Assembly (NCBI GenBank): GCA_937976335.1
Contig: CALJRW010000116.1
Location: 1-34,120, forward strand
DNA from: an uncultured bacterium
GTDB taxonomy: Bacteria; Bdellovibrionota_C; UBA2361; CALJRW01
Direction of reading: 5' to 3'
Length of the DNA stretch: 34,120 nt
Position 1 is the first letter of the stretch, and every line of letters begins with the position of its first letter. The notes beneath the pieces were generated by a model. The model was given only the letters and a program-made list of their open reading frames with translations. It did not search any database and had not been told where the DNA came from. Positions 25,597 to 32,746 of the stretch are shown in pieces. Made by a program: the position numbers and the translations under genes.

Positions 25597-27651
25597 TTAA
25601 GCAATTTGCTGCATCATGTCTTCCAACTGACTATATAATAAGGCTTGCGGTCCGTCACTTAAAGCTTTTGCTGGCTCTGGATGAAATTCAACCATTACTC
25701 CATGAGCTCCAACTGCTTTTGCAGCTAAAACTAATGGTATCACTAAATCTCTTTCTCCTGCAGCATGAGACGGATCCACTATAACAGGTAAATGCGTCTT
25801 ACTTCTCAAAACTGGAACAGCACTTAAATCCAATGTATTTCTAGTTGCGGTTTCAAATGTTCTAATCCCTCTTTCACAAAGAAAAACTTGCTGATTTCCT
25901 TGATTTAGAATGTACTCAGCAGCCTGTAAAAGCTCGAGTATTGAAGCACTCATCCCTCTCTTTAACATTACAGGCCTACTAGTTTTTCCTACTTCATTTA
26001 AAAGAGTAAAGTTTTGCATATTTCTAGCTCCGACTTGAAGAATATCAGCCGTTTCAGAAACTTTCTGAACATCTTCCGGAGCAAGAACTTCAGTTACAAC
26101 AGGCAATCCGTAATGCTTCCCCGCGTTAACTAAAAACTCCAAACCTTTGTAACCTAAGCCCTGAAAGCTATACGGAGAAGTTCTTGGTTTAAAACATCCA
26201 CCTCTTAAAATCTGAACTCCTTGTTCCTGAGCATGTTTTGCACAATCATTAATCTGTCCTTCACTTTCAACAGAGCAGGGCCCAGCAATAACTAAAAAAT
26301 TATCTCCTCCTATCTTAACTCCCTTAACATCAATAACAGTATCTTCCGCCTTATATGCTCGGCTTCCCAAACGATAGCTCTCAGATTTTGAATCAGTTTT
26401 AATGGATGGGGCTTTTGCAGTAGCAATCTCCTTTTTCTTAGTTTTGTTACTAACTGCTTCGGAATTAGGTCCAAGCTTAGCAGCATCAATTCCATCTTTT
26501 GGATAAGAACCAAGAACTTTAATAAAACGTACTCTTTTAGTTACATCATTTAACGCCGCTATAATCCTCTCTTCCTTTACGTTCCCATCAATATCGACAT
26601 AAAACATCTCTTCCCACGGATTCCCTAAAAGAGGTCTAGATTCCAGTTTTGACATTTGAACCCCGTATTCTTGAAACACTAGTAGTGCATTAACTAAGGC
26701 ACCCGGTTCTTGACCTGTAGCAATCACTAAAGATGTTTTAGAAGGAATTTGAGGATCAACTTCAACAGGTTTTCTAGAAATCACTAAAAACCTAGTAAAA
26801 CTTTCTCGATGATTAGCAATCTCATCTGAAACAACTTCTAAACCTTCTGTTAACGAAGCACTTAAAAAACCAATTGCAGCAGTATTTTTGCTTTTATCTT
26901 TTTTAAGGTTTTCAATTGCTTGAGCTGAGTAGCGGACATAACGAATTTCAACATCTCCTAGTTTATCAATAAAACTACTACATTGCTGTAAGTCATCTGG
27001 CGTAGCGTAAATTATCTTTATATCTCCAGCCGTAATTGGAGACATAGCAAAACAACTGTGTGTTGTTCTTAGTTTCTCTTCTCCAATTATGGAAGGACGC
27101 CTTTGAAGCAAAAAATCATAAGCTTCATTAATTCCACCTGAAATTGTATTCTCAACAGGCAATAATGCATATTCAGCTTTACCACTTTCGAGTAAATCAA
27201 AAAGCTGATTAAAGGATTTACAAGAAACGTAAGCTCCCTCTACGCCCTTTCTATCCATATGCTGACAAGCTGCCACATGCCCTCTAGAACCTTCAATCCC
27301 AGTAAAGGCTACTCTTGCGATATCCAAATTAGAGTTAGGGTTTAATTTATCTTGAATATGAGTGTGCTGAACTCTAACTGAATCAGCCAAAATAGTGTTG
27401 AAAATCGTAGTTATATAATGACTGTCTAGTCCACTTTTCTTACCTTCTTCAATAAGCTTATTTAATATCTCCTTCTCTCTTTCTTTATTCCTAACAGGAA
27501 TAACTGATGATTCTTTAAATTGAACTACTTCCTTACTGACATTTCTTCTCTTTGTAAGAAGTTTTATAATATCAGTATCAATAGAGTTAATATCATCTCT
27601 TAAATTAGATAATTCATTGTTTTTATTCGTGCTTTCTTTTTCCTTAGTCAT
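25597..27651 (-). CDS. Trifunctional chorismate mutase / prephenate dehydratase (ACT) / DAHP synthase
   Basis: One 684-residue protein with four parts. Residues about 12-95 are an AroQ-type chorismate mutase (LRDDINSIDTDIIKLLTKRRNVSKEVVQFK). About 112-295 is prephenate dehydratase, with VAFTGIEGSRGH, LLPVENTISGGINEAYD and the catalytic T-R-F in SFTRFLVIS. About 303-385 is an ACT domain holding both Phe-binding motifs, GALVNAL and ESRPLLGNPWEEMFYVD. After a lysine-rich linker (386-425) comes a type I-beta DAHP synthase (430-684) with VIAGPCSVES, LRGGCFKPRTSPYSFQG, QVGARNMQNF, MLKRGMSAS, CERGIRTFE, VIVDPSHAAG. The protein therefore joins the first pathway step with the first two steps of the phenylalanine branch. 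A single ACT domain sits ahead of the DAHP synthase, as in Thermotoga-type ACT-DAHP synthases. No frameshift is seen at the junction. Confidence 0.93.
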   Translation of the reverse strand: MTKEKESTNKNNELSNLRDDINSIDTDIIKLLTKRRNVSKEVVQFKESSVIPVRNKEREKEILNKLIEEGKKSGLDSHYITTIFNTILADSVRVQHTHIQDKLNPNSNLDIARVAFTGIEGSRGHVAACQHMDRKGVEGAYVSCKSFNQLFDLLESGKAEYALLPVENTISGGINEAYDFLLQRRPSIIGEEKLRTTHSCFAMSPITAGDIKIIYATPDDLQQCSSFIDKLGDVEIRYVRYSAQAIENLKKDKSKNTAAIGFLSASLTEGLEVVSDEIANHRESFTRFLVISRKPVEVDPQIPSKTSLVIATGQEPGALVNALLVFQEYGVQMSKLESRPLLGNPWEEMFYVDIDGNVKEERIIAALNDVTKRVRFIKVLGSYPKDGIDAAKLGPNSEAVSNKTKKKEIATAKAPSIKTDSKSESYRLGSRAYKAEDTVIDVKGVKIGGDNFLVIAGPCSVESEGQINDCAKHAQEQGVQILRGGCFKPRTSPYSFQGLGYKGLEFLVNAGKHYGLPVVTEVLAPEDVQKVSETADILQVGARNMQNFTLLNEVGKTSRPVMLKRGMSASILELLQAAEYILNQGNQQVFLCERGIRTFETATRNTLDLSAVPVLRSKTHLPVIVDPSHAAGERDLVIPLVLAAKAVGAHGVMVEFHPEPAKALSDGPQALLYSQLEDMMQQIA

Positions 27652-27734
27652 TATATTGTTCCGTGTTTGTTTAAATTAAATCTTTCCTGTTTGTTATAAA
27701 ATTAAGATAGAAAAATGGGGAGGGGGTATTTTTA

Positions 27735-27749
27735 TGGCGCTAAACGCCA
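27735..27749 (-). promoter_or_regulatory. Hairpin overlapping the end of the leader ORF (possible attenuator element)
   Basis: On the minus strand TGGCG (27749-27745), loop TTTAG, CGCCA (27739-27735). The stop codon of the leader ORF lies in the loop and the left arm begins right after the Phe/Tyr codon run. It is followed by TAAAAATACCCCCTCCCC rather than by a T run, so it is not a classic terminator. Confidence 0.4.
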
Positions 27750-27799
27750 AAATAGAAAGAGCTAAAAAAGCAAGCTGTTTGTATGTCTATTTGCTTCAT
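27740..27799 (-). CDS. Putative Phe/Tyr leader peptide of the aro operon
   Basis: A 19-codon frame reading MKQIDIQTACFFSSFYFGV then TAG. Five of seven consecutive codons (11-17) are Phe or Tyr, directly before a small GC hairpin that overlaps the stop codon. It begins 8 nt behind a near-consensus promoter and ends 88 nt before the start of the gene for chorismate mutase/prephenate dehydratase/DAHP synthase. This is the layout of ribosome-mediated attenuators such as pheL-pheA. Caution: the region is T-rich, which raises the chance of Phe codons, and I cannot find a clear intrinsic terminator, so control might work by Rho or by masking of the ribosome site. Confidence 0.5.
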   Translation of the reverse strand: MKQIDIQTACFFSSFYFGV

Positions 27800-27807
27800 T
27801 ACTCGCC

Positions 27808-27835
27808 AATATAACAGATTATTCAAGTCAGTCAA
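27808..27835 (-). promoter_or_regulatory. Promoter of the aro operon and leader ORF
   Basis: Minus-strand TTGACT (27830-27835), 16-bp spacer, TATATT (27808-27813), then 8 nt to the leader ATG at 27799. It is the best promoter in the 353-bp gap between ilvE and the aro operon. Confidence 0.6.
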
Positions 27836-28004
27836 TGGGACAATGATTTTTTTTATCCATTAAAGGATAGAATCCGTTGCAAGAAAAAAGAATTTCTCTA
27901 TAATTTTACGATCGAAAGTCTTTAGCTATCACCACTAGCTACGGCAGATGTGCTGACTTCCCTAACCCGTTAATTAGGATAATTATTGATTTGGATAATT
28001 TTAG
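27836..28004. other. Rest of the 353-bp ilvE-aro intergenic region; possible folded segment at 27916-27959
   Basis: No gene seen. On the plus strand AAGTC (27916-27920) can pair with GACTT (27955-27959), enclosing TAGCTA-7-TAGCTA (27923-27941) and GGCA-GATG-TGCT (27943-27954, one G-T pair), which would make a compact three-way junction. The GGATAATT direct repeat at about 27977 and 27993 is also present. No known riboswitch family was recognised. Confidence 0.3.
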
Positions 28005-28907
28005 TTAAGATAAATAACTTAAGAAATGCTCATACTCAGAGCGCTTGCCTGTTACTATATCTAGATATGCTTTCTTCAAACTCTCCGTAACAGAACCAAC
28101 TTCCCCACTTCCGATAACTTTATCATCAAGAGACTTAATAGGAGTAACTTCTGCTGCAGTTCCAGTATAAAAAGCTTCATCTGCTTCATAAATATCAGAA
28201 ACAACTAAGCGCGTTTCTATAATTTCAATTTTCTTCTCTTTTGCTATTTGCATTATGGTATCTCTAGTAATACCTGGCAATATTGTTCCAATTTTAGGAG
28301 TATACAACTTCCCCTCTTTTACAATAAATAAATTCTCACCAGGACCTTCTGCTATATGTCCTTCAGAATCAAGCAATAAAGCTTCATGGTACTTGGTGCC
28401 ACGCAATTCGTTAGCTGCCAAAATACTATTAACATAATGACCGCATAACTTGGCATCAGAAACTGTTGAATCAGGATGAATTCTTATATAAGAACTTGTT
28501 TTAATATCTACCATCTCATGAGGTAAGTAAGCCCCCCATGGCCAGCAAGCAATCATACTCTGAACAGTAGCTTTAAGAGGATTTAAGCCCATAACTCCGT
28601 ATCCAAAGAAACAAAGTGGCCTGATATAGCCTTGCTGCAATTTGTTTTTTCTCAAAAGTTCAAGAGTTGCTTCACAGTACTCTTGAACTGTATATGGCAG
28701 TTTCATTTGTATTGCATCACAGGAATAAAAAAGTCGCTCTATATGCTCTTTTAGTCTAAATACCGCCGTTCCTTTGTTTGTATTATAACAGCGTATCCCT
28801 TCAAAAGCTCCAGCTCCATAGTGTAGAGTGTGAGTCAAAACATGAACATTAGCTTCCATCCAAGGAAAAAATTTTCCATCCATCCATATAAATTCTGTAG
28901 GTTCCAT
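28005..28907 (-). CDS. ilvE: Branched-chain amino acid aminotransferase
   Basis: PLP enzyme (fold type IV) that interconverts Leu, Ile and Val with their keto acids. The 300-residue protein has HTLHYGAGAFEGIRCY (residues 27-42), YIRPLCFFGYGVMGLNP, the PLP-lysine region VSDAKLCGHYVNSILAANEL (about 149-168) and EALLLDSEGHIAEGPGENLFIVKEGKLYTP, then GITRDTIMQIAKE and FYTGTAAEVTPI. It is divergent from the leu operon, which supplies the keto acid 4-methyl-2-oxopentanoate, and lies upstream of the aro operon on the same strand but 353 bp away with an intervening promoter. Confidence 0.94.
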   Translation of the reverse strand: MEPTEFIWMDGKFFPWMEANVHVLTHTLHYGAGAFEGIRCYNTNKGTAVFRLKEHIERLFYSCDAIQMKLPYTVQEYCEATLELLRKNKLQQGYIRPLCFFGYGVMGLNPLKATVQSMIACWPWGAYLPHEMVDIKTSSYIRIHPDSTVSDAKLCGHYVNSILAANELRGTKYHEALLLDSEGHIAEGPGENLFIVKEGKLYTPKIGTILPGITRDTIMQIAKEKKIEIIETRLVVSDIYEADEAFYTGTAAEVTPIKSLDDKVIGSGEVGSVTESLKKAYLDIVTGKRSEYEHFLSYLS

Positions 28908-28915
28908 TTTCAGCT

Positions 28916-28944
28916 ATCCTAAATGTTTAGATTACTATTTATAA
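28916..28944 (-). promoter_or_regulatory. Possible ilvE promoter, leaderless type
   Basis: Minus-strand TTATAA (28939-28944), 17-bp spacer, TAGGAT (28916-28921), 8 nt to ATG 28907. The -35 box is weak. Confidence 0.35.
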
Positions 28945-28977
28945 CCTAGTAGCCCAGCTTAGAAAAGCTAATTTTTT
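28923..28977 (+). promoter_or_regulatory. Possible leuA leader: mini-ORF and short hairpin with T run
   Basis: An 8-codon frame MFRLLFIT (28923-28949) with two adjacent Leu codons is followed by AGCTT-AGAA-AAGCT (28956-28969) and T6 (28972-28977). It would make a leucine attenuator ahead of leuA, but the stem is only 5 bp and no convincing promoter lies upstream. Confidence 0.2.
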
Positions 28978-29119
28978 AAAAGAACATTGTTTATTCATTA
29001 CAAAAAGCAATAGATAAAGGCAGAATTTTAAAAAAATCATGCACTAGAAAATCTCACTAACTTTCTATAGATAAATAACCTAAAATAGTTTAATCTATCG
29101 AATTAAACACGAATAAAAA

Positions 29120-30742
29120 ATGAACAAAGATAAAAAAGTATATATATTCGATACAACACTCAGAGATGGACAACAATGTCCTGGAGCTGGAATGAGTTTT
29201 GAGAAAAATGTTGAGTATGCTCTGCTTGCTACTGAGGTTGGAGTTGACGTAATAGAAGCCGGATTTCCTGCTGCTAGCAAATTAGATTTCTCTATTGTTT
29301 ACAGAATATCTGAATTACTAAGCAAAATAGAAAATGGCCCAACTGTTGCTGCTCTTTGCCAGTTAAGAGACGAGCAAATCGACACCACTATCGCAGCCCT
29401 AGAACCAGCAGTAGCTACTTCAAAGGCAAGACTACACACATACTTGCCAGTAGATCCTGAACTAATGGAAGCTTCTCTAGGGAGCGCTGCAAAAAATAAA
29501 TCTCAACTTGTAGATAGTATTGCTTCTTTTTGCAAAAGAGCAATCTCTGCTGGGCTTGAAGTAGAGTTCAGCCCAGAAGGTTACTCTCGACAGTGTAAAA
29601 ATTTTGATTTTGTTACGGACTGTATACGTGCAGCTGTTGAAGCTGGCGCTCGAGTTATAAATTGCCCAGACACAATTGGCGGAGCAGCTAGATATCAAGG
29701 AAAAGATTATTTCGTTAACCTTATGATCCAACATGCGGAAATTATCGCTAAAGAATATCCAAAAAAAGATATAATTTGGTCAGCTCACTGCCATAACGAC
29801 TTCGGTCTTGCTGTTGAAAATACAGTAAATTCAGTTTTCGAAGGCCCAGTTCAACAAATTGAAGGTTGCTTTAATGGAATTGGAGAAAGAGCAGGAAATG
29901 CAGCACTTGAACAATGCATTATGGTAATAAAACATTTTGCTGAAAAGCTTGATTCAGAAAAACCTTATTATACAGATATAAAAACTGAAAAACTACAAGA
30001 CATTTCTGACTTTGTTAATGTTCACATGCTTCCAAGACAACCTCATTGGCCTATTTCTGGTGATAACGCAGCACGTCATTCTTCAGGAGGACATACGAAT
30101 GCAGTAATTAAAAACCCTCTTGTCTATCAACCGTTTAACCCCAAAGAAACAGGAAAAGAAATTTCACTTGCTTTTGGCCCATTAAGTGGTGGCAATCATG
30201 CAAAATCTATTATTATTGAAAATGGATATATCTGTACTGATGAAGAAAAAGCTAAAATTGCACAACATATTAAAAATACTTTTAAAGATAGGAGAAAAGG
30301 CATTACAGATGCTGAATTAATTCAAGCTTATTTTGAGTATAGAAACCCAATCTCTGTTTCAGAAATTGATTATTGGAGAGAAAAAGATGAATCGGTTCTA
30401 CACTTAGTTGGTAAATTTTTTGAACACACAGACGAACTTAAAGAATCATATCGTGGAGAAGATTCAGCTCTTACGACTTTAAAACAGTTAATAGATAAGA
30501 ATTATCCAAATACTAAAATTGAAAATTACCATAGTGAATCAGTAGGTGCTAGCACTCACGCGATTAGTGTTTCAACGATTATTCTTTCTGACGAAGGAAA
30601 TGGCCATTTTGAAGGTAAAGGAGAAGATCGAGACATTGGTAAATCTGCAATAAAAGCTCTTATAAATGCTGTAAATTTAGCTTATATTAATAGACATTTT
30701 AGAATCAATAAAGCTCTTACACGTCAAGGAAAAAACTCATGA
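29120..30742 (+). CDS. leuA: 2-isopropylmalate synthase
   Basis: Condenses acetyl-CoA with 3-methyl-2-oxobutanoate, the committed step of leucine synthesis. Of 540 residues, the N-terminal TIM barrel begins IFDTTLRDGQQCPGAGM (Q-Q instead of the more usual E-Q after the conserved G), then GVDVIEAGFPAAS, the metal-ligand SAHCHNDFGLAVENTV (about 220-235) and GCFNGIGERAGNAALEQ. The C-terminal regulatory LeuA dimer domain (about 430-535) ends VGASTHAISVSTIILSDEGNGHFEGKGEDRDIGKSAIKALINAVN, the site of leucine feedback. Its stop overlaps the leuC start by 4 nt. Citramalate synthase is a less likely alternative because leuB, leuC, leuD and ilvE are adjacent. Confidence 0.93.
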   Translation: MNKDKKVYIFDTTLRDGQQCPGAGMSFEKNVEYALLATEVGVDVIEAGFPAASKLDFSIVYRISELLSKIENGPTVAALCQLRDEQIDTTIAALEPAVATSKARLHTYLPVDPELMEASLGSAAKNKSQLVDSIASFCKRAISAGLEVEFSPEGYSRQCKNFDFVTDCIRAAVEAGARVINCPDTIGGAARYQGKDYFVNLMIQHAEIIAKEYPKKDIIWSAHCHNDFGLAVENTVNSVFEGPVQQIEGCFNGIGERAGNAALEQCIMVIKHFAEKLDSEKPYYTDIKTEKLQDISDFVNVHMLPRQPHWPISGDNAARHSSGGHTNAVIKNPLVYQPFNPKETGKEISLAFGPLSGGNHAKSIIIENGYICTDEEKAKIAQHIKNTFKDRRKGITDAELIQAYFEYRNPISVSEIDYWREKDESVLHLVGKFFEHTDELKESYRGEDSALTTLKQLIDKNYPNTKIENYHSESVGASTHAISVSTIILSDEGNGHFEGKGEDRDIGKSAIKALINAVNLAYINRHFRINKALTRQGKNS

Positions 30743-32136
30743 GCCTGACCCTTTTCGAAAAAATTTGGAACGAACATATTGTTAGAGAAGAAAAAGGATA
30801 TCCTACAATTTTTGCAATTGATTTTATGCTACTACATGAAGTCACTTCCGCTCAAGCATTCGATACTATAAGAGAAAGAGGAATTCCTTTGTTTGACAAA
30901 GATAGATTACTTGCAACGCTCGATCATAGCATCCCTACAAGAAAAAATAGATTAAAAATTTTTAATGAATCAGCTCGTATACAAGTAGATACATTGAGAA
31001 AAAACGTAAAAGAATTCAATATCCCTTTTTATGACTATGGTAAAGGACAAGGCATAGTACACGTAATAGGCCCTGAGTATGGATTAACTCAGCCTGGCAT
31101 GACTATAGTTTGTGGCGATTCACACACATCAACTCATGGCGCTTTTGGTGCTTTATCTTTTGGGATCGGAACTTCTGAAGTTGCAACAGTCTTAGCCACT
31201 GGCTGCTTACTACAAAAGAAACCAAAAACTATGCGTGTTGAATTTAGAGGTTCTTTTAATCCAGGAGTGTACGCAAAAGATGCAATACTAAAACTAATTC
31301 AAACAATTGGTATTGGTGGTGCAAATGGACATGTCATTGAATATACGGGGGAAGCAATTCGTAACATGAGAATGGACGAAAGAATGACAATCTGTAATAT
31401 GAGTATTGAATGCGGTGCTCGGGCTGGCCTAATAGCACCTGATGAAATAACTTTTGAATATTTAAAAGAAAAAAGATTTTCACCTAAGAATGATAAATGG
31501 CAAGAAGCTTGCAATTATTGGAACTCTTTAAAGAGCGACACGGGCTGTAAATACGACACAGAAGTAACAATAAATTTAAATAATCTTAAACCTATAGTAA
31601 CTTGGGGAACAAATCCTGAAGAAGGCCTTGAAATTGACCAAACAATTCCAAAGCTAAGTGACTTATCTCAGGAAAAAAAAACATCTCTTGAAAAATCACT
31701 TTCTTACATGGGGTTGACTGCAGGAAAAAAAATTGAAGGAACTAAAATTCAATGGGCATTTTTAGGATCATGTACAAATGGAAGAATTGAGGATTTAAGA
31801 ATTGCAGCAGAAATACTTAAAGGAAATAAAGTACATAAAAATGTTACTTTTTATGTGGTACCTGGCTCTGAAACAGTAAGAGAACAAGCAATAAAAGAGG
31901 GTTTAGATAAAATTTTTAAAACTGCAGGTGCTGATTTTCGTATGCCAGGCTGCTCTATGTGCCTTGGAATGAACGATGATAAAGTTCCAGCAAAAGAACG
32001 TTGCATTAGCTCTTCTAATAGAAATTTTATTGGCAGACAAGGTCCAGGATCGAGAACACATCTTGCCTCTCCTGCAACTGTTGCAGCAAGTGCTATTGAA
32101 GGAAAAATTATAAATTGTGAGAAATACTTATCATGA
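30739..32136 (+). CDS. leuC: 3-isopropylmalate dehydratase large subunit
   Basis: With LeuD it isomerises 2- to 3-isopropylmalate using a [4Fe-4S] cluster. The 465-residue aconitase-fold protein has the early DHSIPTRK-type region, VCGDSHTSTHGAFGALSFGIGTSEV (residues about 128-152), the first cluster cysteine in FLGSCTNGRIEDL (near 344) and the pair in PGCSMCLGMND (near 404-414), then SSSNRNFIGRQGPGSRTHLASPATVAASAI. All three cluster ligands are present. Overlaps leuA and leuD by 4 nt each. Confidence 0.96.
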   Translation: MSLTLFEKIWNEHIVREEKGYPTIFAIDFMLLHEVTSAQAFDTIRERGIPLFDKDRLLATLDHSIPTRKNRLKIFNESARIQVDTLRKNVKEFNIPFYDYGKGQGIVHVIGPEYGLTQPGMTIVCGDSHTSTHGAFGALSFGIGTSEVATVLATGCLLQKKPKTMRVEFRGSFNPGVYAKDAILKLIQTIGIGGANGHVIEYTGEAIRNMRMDERMTICNMSIECGARAGLIAPDEITFEYLKEKRFSPKNDKWQEACNYWNSLKSDTGCKYDTEVTINLNNLKPIVTWGTNPEEGLEIDQTIPKLSDLSQEKKTSLEKSLSYMGLTAGKKIEGTKIQWAFLGSCTNGRIEDLRIAAEILKGNKVHKNVTFYVVPGSETVREQAIKEGLDKIFKTAGADFRMPGCSMCLGMNDDKVPAKERCISSSNRNFIGRQGPGSRTHLASPATVAASAIEGKIINCEKYLS

Positions 32137-32738
32137 AAAGTTTTAAAAAATTTACTAGCTCAGTAGTTTCCTTACCAAGAACAAATGTAGATACCGACAT
32201 GATAATTCCTGCTCAATATTTAACTAGCGTAAGCCGTTCCGGATACGGCGAAAATCTTTTTAGACGTCTTAGAGATGAAGAATCAGATTTCCCTCTCAAT
32301 TTAGAAAAAAACAAGAAGTCAAAAATACTTTTAGTCGATGATAATTTTGGTTGCGGATCTTCAAGAGAACATGCAGTTTGGGCACTTATGAGCTGGGGAT
32401 TTAAAGCTATAATCGGAAAAGGATTTGCTGATATTTTTAAAAGTAACTCTGGAAAAAATGGCTTAGTACTAATAGAACTTCCAGCAGAAACTATTGACTC
32501 TTTTTTTTCTAGAGCAAAATCAGAAGTTTTAAATATTACTGTTGATTTATTTAATCAAAAAATTACAGAAGAAAACCAAACCTCTTATTCTTTTAGCTTT
32601 GACCCTTTTCAAAAACAATGCATTCTGGAAGGCTTAGATGACATTGCTTATCTTTTAAAGTACAAGAAAGACATAACTACCTACAGAAACAGTAAGGAAG
32701 TAAAAAGATATTATAAAACTTCAAAAGCTAATTTTTAG
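32133..32738 (+). CDS. leuD: 3-isopropylmalate dehydratase small subunit
   Basis: The swivelling domain partner of LeuC. Of 201 residues, the first part has TNVDTDMIIPAQYL (residues 17-30), then LFRRLRDEE, the substrate-binding loop VDDNFGCGSSREHAVWALMSWGFKAIIGKGFADIFKSNSGKNGL (about 67-110). The size and motifs match the bacterial LeuD of the leucine pathway. The C-terminal basic tail KEVKRYYKTSKANF is ordinary. The ATG overlaps the leuC stop. Confidence 0.96.
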   Translation: MKSFKKFTSSVVSLPRTNVDTDMIIPAQYLTSVSRSGYGENLFRRLRDEESDFPLNLEKNKKSKILLVDDNFGCGSSREHAVWALMSWGFKAIIGKGFADIFKSNSGKNGLVLIELPAETIDSFFSRAKSEVLNITVDLFNQKITEENQTSYSFSFDPFQKQCILEGLDDIAYLLKYKKDITTYRNSKEVKRYYKTSKANF

Positions 32739-32746
32739 GATAAAGC

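Noticed and set aside
26310-26513. 67-codon minus-strand frame inside the aromatic fusion gene
   Set aside because: It is a shifted frame over the ACT-DAHP synthase linker; the main frame is continuous, so there is no frameshift.
27911-27960. Hammerhead ribozyme
   Set aside because: CGAAAGTC and a three-way junction suggested it, but the CTGATGA core is missing on both strands.
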